A stretch of DNA of 64,000 nt, from assembly GCA_024407855.1 (NCBI GenBank), contig JAKSVQ010000003.1, positions 23,073 through 87,072 on the forward strand, read 5' to 3'. Positions 33,543 to 44,387 of the stretch are shown piece after piece; position 1 is the stretch's first letter; the number at the start of each line of letters is the position of its first letter. A model generated the notes under the pieces. The model saw only the letters and a program-made list of their open reading frames with translations. It was not told the DNA's origin and made no database searches. Made by a program: the position numbers and the translations under genes. Source of the stretch: Mycoplasmoidaceae bacterium. GTDB taxonomy: Bacteria > Bacillota_I > Bacilli_A > Mycoplasmatales > Mycoplasmoidaceae.

Positions 33543-34877
33543 ATGAAAATTTTATCTGTGAAAAACAATAAAAATGATTGTACTTTTGAAATTGAATTAG
33601 ATGCAAAGAATTGAAAGACTAGCATAGCTAATGAAAAGAAAAACTTAGCCAAGAACATTCAAATTCAAGGCTTTAGAAAAGGTCATGTGCCACAAGCTGA
33701 AATTGACAAGAGAATTTCTAAGCAAGAAGTAGCAATGCGTGCATTAGAACGCAGTCAAAACAAAATGATCCAAGATATTCTTGGTTCAAAAGAATTTAAA
33801 GATTCTAACTGTATTGACTCAGTCAGCAAAATGGAGGTAGTTAAACTTGAACCTACTCCAGTTTTAAAAATTAATTTTGAATTAGTACCAGAAGTACTAG
33901 ATTTTAAATCAAAAGATGTAAAAGATATTACTCTTCCACCATTTAATGCACCAAAAGTATCTGATGAAATGGTTAAACAACAAATCAAGATGATGATTAA
34001 ACCAGATGCAATGGTTTCAGCAAAGAAAGATGGTGTTGTTGCCAAAGGTAACATTGCTGTTATTGATTTTAAAGGGTTTGTTGATGGCAAACCATTTAAA
34101 GGTGGCGAAGGCAAAAACTTCGAACTTGAAATCGGTTCAAAATCATTCATTGACAACTTTGAAGACCAATTAGTTGGTTGCAAAAAGAATGATATGCGAA
34201 CAGTTAGTGTCACATTCCCAAAAGAATATGGTGTAAAAGATCTAGCTGGCAAACCAGCCAAGTTTGAAGTAGTCATCAAAGATGTCAAGGAAATTGAATA
34301 TCCTGAAATCACTAAAGACTACTGCAAGAAGTTTGCTATGGACTGTGCTAATATGGAAGAACTTGAAAAGCACATTAAGAAACTATTTATCCAAGAAGCT
34401 GAAATGCGTTATCAAGATATGGCAGTAAGAATCATTAATGATGCTATTGCCAAGAAAGCTAAATTAAGCTACTACCCAAGAAGCTTAATTGAAATGCACA
34501 AACGTCAAATCATGGGTCAATATGAGCAAGAAGCTAAACGTGCTGGTTTTAAAACTCTTGACCAATATAAAAAAGCAATTGGTCTAGACAATAAAAAGTT
34601 TGAAGAAGTACTAGACAGTTCTGCTCATTCAACATTAAATGTTGCATTAACATATGAAAAGCTAATTGAAGAATACAAACTTAAAGTAACTGAAGCAGAT
34701 AGTAAAGATTATCTTGATAAGCTAACAAGATATGTTGGTGGTGATGCTAAAAAAGCAAAAGAAATGTACGAAAAGAACAAAGAATATGCTGATAGCAACA
34801 TCTTACGTGATAAACTATTCAAAAAATTAATTGAAGAATGTAAAAAAGAAGCACCAAAGGCTAAGGAAAATAAATAA
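33543..34877 (+). CDS. tig: Trigger factor
   Basis: 444 residues. The N-terminal ribosome-binding signature is IQIQGFRKGHVPQAEIDKR (compare GFRxGKxP). The PPIase (FKBP-like) domain spans ~150-235 (GNIAVIDFKGFVDGKPFKGG) and a helical C-terminal domain follows. It is a ribosome-associated chaperone for nascent chains. SD GAGGT lies 7 nt before ATG. It is first in a local proteostasis neighbourhood with lon and clpB. Confidence 0.96.
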
Positions 34878-34898
34878 GTTAAAACTTATTTATTTTTT
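34872..34898 (+). terminator. Terminator after tig
   Basis: AAATAAGTT / AACTTATTT overlapping the stop, followed by ATTTTTTATTTT. Confidence 0.75.
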
Positions 34899-34921
34899 AT
34901 TTTAAAATTTATAATAATTGA

Positions 34922-36970
34922 ATGAGTATCAAATTTACAAAAAAGCTTTTGAAACTTAGTGCTGGTGTCCCGACTGCTGTTTTAGCAATAGCTGGCACAT
35001 CTTTTATTGTTAGCTGTGATCCTAATGCATTTCAACCACATAATATTACTTATGTTAGTTGCACAAAGGATTATTTTGTAAAACAAGATCAAACAACTAA
35101 TCTAATTTTTAAATTTAATGGTGATACACGACCAAGTGAAATTGAAACATTTGAAATTAATGACGAATCACGAATGGCCGTGATTACTAAGACTCATATC
35201 CCATTAGATGAAAATGGAGAATTTTTAATTACTCTATCTGTAACAAAAAATGTTATAGAAATGGAAAAGTGAGAACCAAGTTTCATTGCAACATATGAAA
35301 TTGATGATGAAGAGTTATTTGAGGTTATTAAACCAGAAAACTTAACTTTCACATATGATGCTGTTCAATTTAACCTTGTCAAAATTGAACCTGAAGTGAA
35401 CATCACAATTGATCAACCTGTTAAATATACTTTTAGCACTGAAGCATATCAATACATCAATCTTATTGATTCAGTTGAATTGTATGGTGATGCTGAAAGC
35501 ATATTAGATTTGCCAATTTCAACTAGTATCACTTTAGACCAAGACCATATGTTCCAATTAACATTAATTCCCAAAGCATCAATCCCTGGCAAGGCTGGCG
35601 ATTTGCCTTTAGGCTTTAAGTTTAATTACAAACATGATCAACAAACTATTACTGCAAGATTTGATAGTAACTACAACTTCTTCTATGTTGATTTTGGAAC
35701 AGTGCTAAATAATAATTTTGCTTTTGCTTCTTATAACCAAGTAATTACAAAAGCAATGGGTATAACACTACCTAAACCTTACAAAGTAAGCAAAATTAAC
35801 CATATTGATTTAGTTAGTGACACTGCCGAAACTGCAATTACATTGGTCAATGCTGATAACATTGAAGTTGATGAAAATGGATACTTTTTATTGAAATTCA
35901 AAAATTGAATTCCCGACGAACAGCAGGGACTAGTAGTTGCTCCTTTTCATTTAGTTTACAGCTTTAATATTGATGGATTCAGTGAAACAATTACATTTAC
36001 ATCTAAACCATATGATGCAACAATAATGTACAACGAACCATATGACAACCATGCGGTTAAAATAAATGCCATCTCTGATGGTACAGTTGCATTTAGGATT
36101 AGTCGAAAAGACTCTAAAATTTATACTAATAATTACTTTATTACTTACACAATAAATGATGGTGAAGCACAGGTTTATAACTTAAGCGAATATGAAGCAC
36201 CATTAATTGAATTGAAAAAAGGTGATGCACTGTATGTTCGCAATTACAGCGATTATCTTAATCAAGTTTGATCAATTGGCGTAAATGACTACATATATTG
36301 TGATACAACAATGCCATTTACATTACAGGGTGATGTTTCAGCATTATTGTACACTGATCCAATTGATCCTGAAAATGTTACACCATTAACAGGACATGAT
36401 TATTGCTTTTATGGATTGTTTGGTGGAGCAGATGTTTATAGTGTCAGTGATAACTTCTTGCCATCAATGTTACTTAGTAATTCATGCTATCGCAAAATGT
36501 TCTTCCAATCACAATCAACTATTCTAGATGATTATGGTTTGTTTAAAGCACCATCATTGCCTGCAATTACTGCTTATCCTTCTTGCTATCAAGAAATGTT
36601 TTATGGGTGCAAAAACCTTATAACTCCACCAAAGGAGATTTATGCGCTTACACCAGCTACTAGTTCATTCCAATCAATGTTTGCTGGTTGCAAAGCATTG
36701 GAAAAGTCGCCAATTTTGGATTTTGATATGGACCCTACATCCCCTTACCAAGGCTATGGTTGTTGAGACATGTTCAATGGTTGTTCTTCCTTAAAAGAGA
36801 TATCAATGCGTACATTTGATGCCAAAAAGAAGCCATTCAATTTTCAAATAACACAAAACTGGGTTCTTGGTGTTCCACAAAGTGGTACATTCTATTACAA
36901 TGGTGGTGAATGCACAAGAACACCATATAGTATTCCTCGTGGTTGAACAATCAAACCATTTCCGTACTAA
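34922..36970 (+). CDS. Large surface lipoprotein with C-terminal BspA/DUF285-like repeats
   Basis: 682 residues. Lipobox FIVSC with C32. The middle (~40-460) consists of repeated beta-domains of ~110 residues (each with a segment like TFSTEAYQYINLID and an 'ENGxFLL' end). The C-terminal ~200 residues carry the cysteine-rich LRR pattern 'CYxxMFxGCxxLxxxP' (SCYRKMFFQSQS, SCYQEMFYGCKNL, MFAGCKALEKSP, MFNGCSSLKEI) and the closing GTFYYNGG...IPRGWTIKPF. It is probably an adhesin. -10 TATAAT is 6 nt from ATG: leaderless. Confidence 0.85.
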
Positions 36971-36992
36971 ATTTCAAAATTTTTAAAATAAA

Positions 36993-37019
36993 TTAGCACT
37001 CTCACTAAAAAAGTGCTAA
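36993..37019 (+). promoter_or_regulatory. CIRCE-like operator upstream of lon
   Basis: TTAGCACTC-N9-AAGTGCTAA, 21 bp before the lon ATG, with SD GGAGG between. It matches the clpB operator arm for arm, placing lon under HrcA-type control. Confidence 0.92.
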
Positions 37020-37040
37020 AATATATATACGGAGGTTATT

Positions 37041-39410
37041 ATGAAGAACTCAAATAACAAGAATTTATTAATTACACGAGGAGTAATCTGTTTTCCTAAT
37101 ATTGAAAAAGATATTGAGATTGCTCGAGAAGCTTCAATTAATGCAATTAATAATGCTTACGATAATGGCAATAAAGAAATCATCATCACTGCCCAAATTA
37201 ACCCAAAATTAGACAGTGTTAAGAAAATTGATGAGATCTACAATATTGGTGTTATTGCAAAGATTACTAAAATTGCTCGAACTGAAAATGAAATGACAGT
37301 CACTGTCATGCCTAAAGCTCGTGTGTTAATTAATAATATTAATATTGATAGTGCAAAGAACAATATTAAGTGTGAATACACAGAAATTAATGATCAACAA
37401 CTATATAAGATTGATGAATCAAAAGAATTTGATACATTATTAGAATTATTAAATCGTTATGATCAAAAGATTACAGCACGAATTCGTGATGTCATCATTG
37501 AAAATGAAAAGAAGAATAAATCAAATGATTTTATTGATCTAGTTTATCAAATTACTAATTTGTTGCCAGTTCACTTTGACCAAAAGCAACAAATCTTAGC
37601 CCTAAACACTTTGCCATTAAAGATTGATGCTTTAACTGGTTTATTATCTAATCCTGCTGACTTAAGCAAGGTCGAAAAAGATATTAACAAGAAGCTAAAC
37701 GAAAGTTTAAACAAACAACAACGAGAATTCTATTTACGTGAAAAGATGCGAACAATTAAGGAAGAACTTGGTGAAATTTCTTCCCGTGAAAACGATTCAA
37801 CAATGTTCCGTAAAAAACTACGTGAAAATCCTTATCCAAAACAAATTAAGGAAAAACTTGAATCAGAAATTAACCATCTTGAATCGTCTAACCCACAAGA
37901 ATCTTCAATGATCAGAACATATATTGAATGATTATTGAATATTCCTTGATGGCAAGAAAACAAAGACAATAATGACTTTAACAAAGTTAAAGGTACATTA
38001 GATGCTAGCCACTATGGTCTAGAAAAGGTAAAAGAAAGAATTGTTGAATATTTAGCTGTGCGAGCTAAAAGTAAAAACACTAAAGCACCAATTATTTGTT
38101 TAGTTGGTCCTCCTGGTGTTGGCAAATCATCACTAGCAAAATCAATTGCTGATGCTTTAGGCAAACCATTTGTTAAAATGGCTCTTGGTGGTGTTAAGGA
38201 TGAATCAGAAATTCGAGGCCATAGAAGAACCTATCTAGGTTCAATGCCTGGTCGAATTATTAAAGCTATGAAGAAAGCTGGGGTTATTAACCCATTATTC
38301 CTATTAGATGAAATTGATAAGATGTCTTCTGACCAAAGAGGTGATCCAGCTTCTGCGATGCTAGAAGTACTAGATCCAGAACAAAACTCTCGATTTAGTG
38401 ATAACTATATCGAAGAAGACTATGACTTATCAAAGGTTATGTTCGTAGCGACAGCTAACTATGCTGAACAAATTCCAGCGGCATTATATGACCGTCTTGA
38501 AATTATTGAGTTAACTTCATATACTGAATTAGAAAAATTAGCAATTGCTAAGAAATATTTAATTCCTAAGGTATTAAAGGATTCTGGACTAACAAGTAAA
38601 GACCTAACATTCAATGATGATGCCTTAATGTTCATCATTCGTCACTATACACAAGAAGCTGGTGTACGTGAACTTGAAAGAATGATTCGTAAGATTGCTA
38701 GAAAATTAGTGGTTGAACAATTAACATCAAAAAAGAAAACAACTAAGAATATTGATAAAGCTGCTGCTAAGTTCTACTTAGACAAAGAAATCTTTGAATA
38801 TAACATCAAAGAAAAAGTTAACATTCCTGGTGTTGTTAATGGTATGGCTTATACTTCTGCTGGTGGTGACTTGCTACAAATTGAAGTTACCCACTATAAA
38901 GGCAAAGGTGGTGTTAACATCACTGGTAACCTAAAAGAAACAATGAAGGAATCAGCCCAAGTAGCTTTAGCTTTTGTTAAAGCTAATGCCAAGAAATTTG
39001 GTATCAAAGATATTAACTTTGCAAAAACTGATATCCATATTCACGTTCCAACAGGTGGTGTACCAAAAGATGGTCCATCGGCTGGTGTCACACTAACAAC
39101 CGCAATTATTTCGGCTTTAACTAACCGTCCAGTTAAATCAACATTATCAATGACTGGTGAAATCACTTTACGTGGTAAAGTTCTTATTATTGGTGGAGTA
39201 AAAGAAAAGACAATTTCCGCTCATCGTGGTGGTGTTAACACAATCATCATCCCAGCACGAGATGAACGATTCTTAAAAGATGTCCCACCTGAAGTTAAAG
39301 ACAACATCACTGTTTATCTAGTTGAACACTATGATGAAATCTATTCAATTGTGTTTAATGGCAAACCTTTAAAAGAGACAAAAATTATTAAAGGTAAAAA
39401 AGTGAAATAA
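37041..39410 (+). CDS. lon: ATP-dependent protease Lon
   Basis: 789 residues. An N-terminal LAN domain (LLITRGVICFPN, where most Lon have PLR..V.FP), the AAA module with Walker A GPPGVGKSSLAKS (~356) and LFLLDEIDKM, and the Ser-Lys protease domain: GVPKDGPSAGVT with catalytic S680, and the lysine in LRGKVLIIGGVKEK. It degrades misfolded proteins in the cytosol. CIRCE-controlled; strong SD GGAGG. Confidence 0.97.
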
Positions 39411-39433
39411 AAAAAGAGGTTTAACCTCTTTTT
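39411..39433. terminator. Bidirectional terminator, lon and ackA
   Basis: AAAAAGAGGT / ACCTCTTTTT with loop TTA. Confidence 0.88.
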
Positions 39434-40616
39434 ATTTTGCTAAGGCTTTAACATCGCCAGCAATCATTAACTCTTCATTTGTTCTAACTCTAAATAATCT
39501 TGTGTCAGAACCTGAAGCAGTAACTTCTAGATAGTCACCATACTTTTCATGATTTTTGTTTGTGTCATATTTTAAGTTCATTAATTTAACACGGTCACAA
39601 ACACCTTCTAGCAAGTCTGGATCGTTTTCACCACAGCCAGCTGTGAAAACAATTGCATCAACTTTACCTAGTTCATTAGCATATTGCACAACATAGTTAG
39701 CAATACGTTGTAATTGAATTTCTCTAGCAAGCTTAGCATTAGCATCACCAGCTTTTGCTTTAGCAATAACATCACGAGAGTCACTTGAACCAGCAATTCC
39801 TAGCATTCCTGCTTTTTTATTTAATTCAGCATTAACTTGTTCACCAGTTAAACCTTGTGTTAACAAATAAGTGCAAACAGAAGCATCAATGTCACCACAT
39901 CTTGTTCCCATGATTAGACCTTGCAATGGACTTAAACCCATAGTTGTATCATATGATTTGCCTTCTTTAATTGCACAAATTGATGCACCGTTTCCAATAT
40001 GGCAAACAACTAAGTTAGGGTTTTTCTTTCCAAGAACTTCTTCCATTTTCTTAGCAATATAACGATAGCTAGTACCATGGAATCCATATTTCTTGATTTC
40101 ATATTTTTCTGTTGTTTGACGATCTAAGCAGTAATCAGAGTTAACGGCAGGGATAGTTGAATGGTATGAAGTATCAAAGACACCAACGTTGTAAGAGTTT
40201 GGTACTAATTTTTTAAAGACTTTGATAACTGTTGTTTCACATGGATTGTGTAATGGAGCAATCTTGCCATATTCAATGGCTTTATTCAAAATCTTTTCAT
40301 CATCAACAATAGTTGATTCTTTAAAGAACTTACCACCCATAGCAATACGGTGACCAATACCAACAATATCATTTAAATCTTCAATTACTTTTAATTCTTT
40401 TAGAGCATCTAATGCAATTTGCACAGCTGCAGTATGATCTGGCATTGGTGCATCTTTTTCAATTGTTTGATTTGATGCAGTTTTAACTTTGATGTGACCA
40501 TCAACAAAGATTCTTTCACATAAACCATTGGCAAGTTCAGCTAAATCTTCGTAATTATATACACGAAATTTAATTGAACTAGAGCCAGCATTAATAACTA
40601 ATATTTTCTTGTTCAT
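39432..40616 (-). CDS. ackA: Acetate kinase
   Basis: 394 residues. The ASKHA-fold signature VINAGSSSIKFRVY lies at the N-terminus; other family blocks are GHRIAMGG, FDTSYHSTIP, YGFHGTSYRYI (second signature), CHIGNGAS, MGLSPLQGLIMGTRCGDID and VFTAGCGEND. It converts acetyl phosphate and ADP to acetate and ATP, a main substrate-level ATP source in fermentative mollicutes. It is a single gene; pta is not adjacent. Confidence 0.97.
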   Translation of the reverse strand: MNKKILVINAGSSSIKFRVYNYEDLAELANGLCERIFVDGHIKVKTASNQTIEKDAPMPDHTAAVQIALDALKELKVIEDLNDIVGIGHRIAMGGKFFKESTIVDDEKILNKAIEYGKIAPLHNPCETTVIKVFKKLVPNSYNVGVFDTSYHSTIPAVNSDYCLDRQTTEKYEIKKYGFHGTSYRYIAKKMEEVLGKKNPNLVVCHIGNGASICAIKEGKSYDTTMGLSPLQGLIMGTRCGDIDASVCTYLLTQGLTGEQVNAELNKKAGMLGIAGSSDSRDVIAKAKAGDANAKLAREIQLQRIANYVVQYANELGKVDAIVFTAGCGENDPDLLEGVCDRVKLMNLKYDTNKNHEKYGDYLEVTASGSDTRLFRVRTNEELMIAGDVKALAK

Positions 40617-40697
40617 AATTTTCCTTATCTAATGTTAAAATTATAAACTTTAATAATAACATTATTAAAAATACTTTGATAACTTATAATAATTTAT

Positions 40698-41894
40698 ATG
40701 AAAGCATCAAAATTTTTGAATATATTTATCCCAGTTTTAGCTGGAACATCAATTGCTGCTGTACCAGCAGGAATTTATATTGGCAATCAAGGAATCTTTC
40801 ACTTTCAAGTGCAAGTTAGTTCCTTAGATGATTGTGCAACATTAAATAACACTGGAGCAACAGTTGGTCGTGACTTTGTTACAACCATTACATTAAAGGA
40901 AGGCTATACAATTGATAGCTTTGACGTCGTTGTTGGCGGCAAAAGACTTTCAGCCAAAGCCTATGCTTATGCACCTAAACAACAAAGACTAATTATCTAT
41001 GGTAATTACATTACCAGTCAAGATTTATCAATTACTGTTAACACTATCTCAAGACCGGTTGGTCGTTCATTTGAAGAAGATTCATGAGAAAATGTTGTTA
41101 ATTACTGCAATGGTTCATTTGAAGAAATGCAACGTCACTATGGTCGTACATCATTTGTTGGTCTTGAAAGAACTCTTATGGTTACAATCGAAGGAACTAC
41201 TTTTCCTTATAGAGTCCTTGTTGTTGGTGAACAAGAAGACTATATGGAATACCATGATAATAAATTTACTAACCCTTGTGCTCTAACTTTTGAATTTCAA
41301 AACGCCCTTTCCCCATCTGATGGTGTAGAAGAGAAATTCTATTATTCAGCACAACAAAAACCGCAACGATCACGTTGAGATGAATCAATTATTAAAAAAA
41401 GCATCGACAAAGCACTACAATCTGGTATAAAAGAACCAAGCCTATTGCAACAAAATGGTATTAAAACTGTTTATAAGAAAACTTATAGTGGAATAGATGG
41501 GGTAAAACCTAGTATCGGGCAAAACTGAAGCTTCTTGCCTTCAATCTTTGAGTACTTTTCAATTGACGGTATTAAAAGAAGCACTCAAGGTATTAAAACA
41601 TATTTCATAAGTGGAAATGCTGAAAATGAAGCACCACAATATTCATATTACCAAGACAAATTTAATAATGCATGCCCAGAAGATAAAGCAATTTTAAAGC
41701 AATTTTACCGTTATCCAATTGTCGTTGACTCACAAAGAATTATTCGTCCAGTTAGTTATTGATTAAGAAGTGCTGTGAACGATAGCTTAGGTGCTGTTGC
41801 CGTGAACGCGCAAAGAGGTTTTGGTATCTATGAATGTTATGCTGGCATTTCACAACCAAACATCTTTGGTGCTTGCCCAATGTTTTGTATCTAA
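40698..41894 (+). CDS. DUF6273-like secreted protein, paralogue A
   Basis: 398 residues. An N-terminal hydrophobic segment (~7-28, LNIFIPVLAGTSIAAVPAGI) has no lipobox cysteine, so it is a signal peptide or uncleaved anchor. Then a domain of ~100 residues (DDCATLNNTGATVGRDFVT...), a linker, and a C-terminal region with the DUF6273-like hallmarks: WENVVNYCNG, LTFEFQNAL, FLPSIFEYF, QYSYYQ, SYWLRSAVND and a final CPMFCI. No enzymatic function known; surface or secreted role inferred. -10 TATAAT is 7 nt before ATG. Confidence 0.8.
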
Positions 41895-41897
41895 ATT

Positions 41898-41925
41898 AAT
41901 CTGTGCTAAAGCACAGATTTTTTAT
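41898..41925 (+). terminator. Terminator after paralogue A
   Basis: AATCTGTGC / GCACAGATT with loop TAAA, then TTTTT. Confidence 0.88.
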
Positions 41926-41941
41926 TTATAATTAAAACATT

Positions 41942-43126
41942 ATGAAAGCATCGAAATTTTTAAATATCTTTATTCCAGTCATAGCTGGAACATCAATTGC
42001 TGCTGTACCAGCAGGAATTTATATTGGCAATCAAGGAATCTTTCATTTCCAAGTGAAAGTTAGTTCATTAGATGATTGTGCAACATTAAATAACACTGGA
42101 GCAACAATTGGTCGTGACTATGTCACTTCAATTTCCTTAAAAGAAGGATATACAGTTGAAAGCTTTGACATTTTAGTTGGTGGGGAAAGATTACCAGGTT
42201 ATGCTTATGCCTATGCACCAAACCCACAAAAGCTAATCATCTATGGTAAATATATTACTAGCCAAGATGTATCAATTACTGTTAATACAACATCACAACC
42301 AGCAGGTCGTTCATTTGAAACTGATTCTTGAAGTAATGTCATTCGTTACTGCAATGGTTCATTTGAAGATATGCAACATTTCTATGGTCGTTCATCATTT
42401 ATTGGGCTTGAAAGAACAGTTGATGTTACTATCGGCACTAAAAGATCATATAAAGTTCGTGTTGTTGGTCAACAAGAAGACTATAATGCAGAAACTGGCA
42501 AGCAAGTTGCTTTAACTTTTGAATTTGAAAATACTCTTACTAATACCAATGGCATTTCTTTAAAATTTAAATATTCAGATTCATCGTCTGTTTCTAGTTC
42601 TCGTTGGGGAGAATCAAAGGTTCGCGAAGAAATTAATCACCTTTCTAGTGCAATGGACCAAACTGTTGCTCAAGCAGCAAAAATAGTGCAAAAGCAAACA
42701 TATAATGGTATTTCTAGTAGTATAAAACCTAGTTTAACACGTGATAAGTTTTTCTTGCCTTCATTATTTGAATATTTTTCAATGAAAGGATTAACTAGTG
42801 GTCTTGTTTATGAAGGAATCAAACATTTTATAGAATATGGCGGAGGAAAAATTGAATCTCCACAATATTCATACTACCGTCAAAAAGTTGGCGACCAATC
42901 TCCAAATGATCTTTATGAACAATTTTACCGTTACCCAATTGTTGATGAACAGGGTGTCATCCCTCTTCCAAATTCTTATTGATTAAGAAGTGCGGTAAAT
43001 GATTCGACTGGTGCGGTAGCCAATGGGGAAGTTAATACCAATAAGATCGTTATTGGCCAAACAAAATTTAATATATATCCATGTACTATGCAAGAATTTG
43101 CTGTTTGCCCAATGTTTTGTATCTAA
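41942..43126 (+). CDS. DUF6273-like secreted protein, paralogue B
   Basis: 394 residues, tandem paralogue of A; the first ~130 residues are nearly identical to A, the rest more divergent. Same elements: N-terminal hydrophobic segment, WSNVIRYCNG, FIGLERTVDVT, LTFEFENTL, FLPSLFEYFS, QYSYYRQ, SYWLRSAVNDSTG and CPMFCI at the end. -10 TATAAT is 9 nt from ATG. Its promoter and terminator were duplicated with the gene. Confidence 0.8.
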
Positions 43127-43129
43127 ATT

Positions 43130-43156
43130 AATCTGTGCCCAGCACAGATTTTTTAT
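43130..43156 (+). terminator. Terminator after paralogue B
   Basis: AATCTGTGC / GCACAGATT around CCA, then T6. Same arms as after paralogue A. Confidence 0.88.
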
Positions 43157-43172
43157 TTATAATAAAAACGTT

Positions 43173-44351
43173 ATGAAAGCATCAAAATTTTTAAATATCT
43201 TTATTCCAGCAGTTGCCGGAGCATCTATTGTTGTTGCTCCTGTTAGCACTTACATTGTCAATAGTGGAATCTTCCGCTTCCAAGTACAAGTTGATTCATT
43301 ACAAGACTGTGCAACATTAAGTAACAAAAATGCCACTGTTGGTCATGATTATGTAACCAATGTTGAAATAAGTGGTGATTATGAATTAGACAAATTTGAT
43401 ATTAAAGTTGGTGGAGTGAGAATTCCAAAAAAAGGTTATGCATATTCACCAGCAAGAAAACAATTAGTTATTTATGGTAATTACATTACCAGCCAAGATT
43501 TGAGCATTGCTGTTGATGTAAAAGCAAAGCAAGCAACGGCAGATTTTGAAACTGACTCTTGAGATAATGTTATTACTTATTGCAATCGTGCTCTTGAGAC
43601 CGGCAGTATGACTGAAATGGAATTGCATTATGGTCGTTCATCATTTGTTGGGTTAGAACGAACAATCGATATTCAACGAATTCGCAATGGCCCTATTATT
43701 CCGCACAAGGTCCGTGTTATTGGTCAACAAGCTGACTACGAATTTGAAACCCATAAACCAATCGCTCTAACATTTGAATTTGAAACTGTAATTTCATTCG
43801 ATGATGGAGTTGGGTTTTCACTACCTTATACCGCCCCAAGAAATGGAGTGAGTCGTTGACTAGATAGTAATCTTCGTGCTTTCTTGAATGGCCAAAACGG
43901 CCTTCCTGGTGCAACCCCAACAAATATTTATGAAGCAATTAAGTCTGTCTCTAAACGAACAAATGCTGGCAATGGTAAGGTTGATAGACCACTTGAAGCT
44001 AGTGAAAAATACTTTGCCCCATCAATATGAGAATGTTTTTCACATTCTGGGTTAACTAAAAGTAAATACCCACCTTTTTATGATAATTATTTAGATGCAA
44101 AAGCCTTTCAAGAATCTATGCAATATGAATACTATGTCCAAACATTTGGTGACGACAACCCAACAACACAAGCTAAACGATTATTAAAGTTTCCAGCCAC
44201 TGTTGACCCAACTACATTGGTGTCACCAGCACACTATTGATATCGTACTCCAGTAAATGATGCAAGAGGCACATTCTTTTTCAATGCATCTGGCTATAGT
44301 GCTATACAATCAACTAGTCATAAAAGTGTTGCCCCACTATTTTGTATTTAA
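43173..44351 (+). CDS. DUF6273-like secreted protein, paralogue C
   Basis: 392 residues, the most diverged of the trio (signal AVAGASIVVAPVSTYI). Shared blocks: DCATLSNKNATVGHDYVTN, YGRSSFVGLERT, LTFEFETVI, FAPSIWECFS, YYVQTFG and HYWYRTPVNDARG (YWYRT replaces YWLRS); it ends APLFCI. ATG 43173 is preferred: it aligns with A and B and has TATAAT 9 nt upstream. The in-frame region back to 43023 runs through the B terminator. Confidence 0.78.
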
Positions 44352-44358
44352 TCTGTGC

Positions 44359-44386
44359 AAAAAATAGCTCGATCGAGCTATTTTTT
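44359..44386. terminator. Bidirectional terminator, paralogue C and GxGYxYP gene
   Basis: 28-bp perfect palindrome: AAAAAATAGCTC / GAGCTATTTTTT around GATC. Just before it, ATCTGTGC is a leftover left arm of the terminator type used by paralogues A and B. Confidence 0.88.
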
Positions 44387-44387
44387 C

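Noticed and set aside
33755..34312. Long antisense frames within tig, topA, nusG, tuf and ackA
   Set aside because: They are shadows of strongly supported genes, with no SD, promoter or protein-family signal.
43023..43172. Upstream extension of DUF6273-like paralogue C to 43023
   Set aside because: The extra 50 codons run through the end of paralogue B and its terminator; ATG 43173 aligns with the other copies and has its own -10 box.
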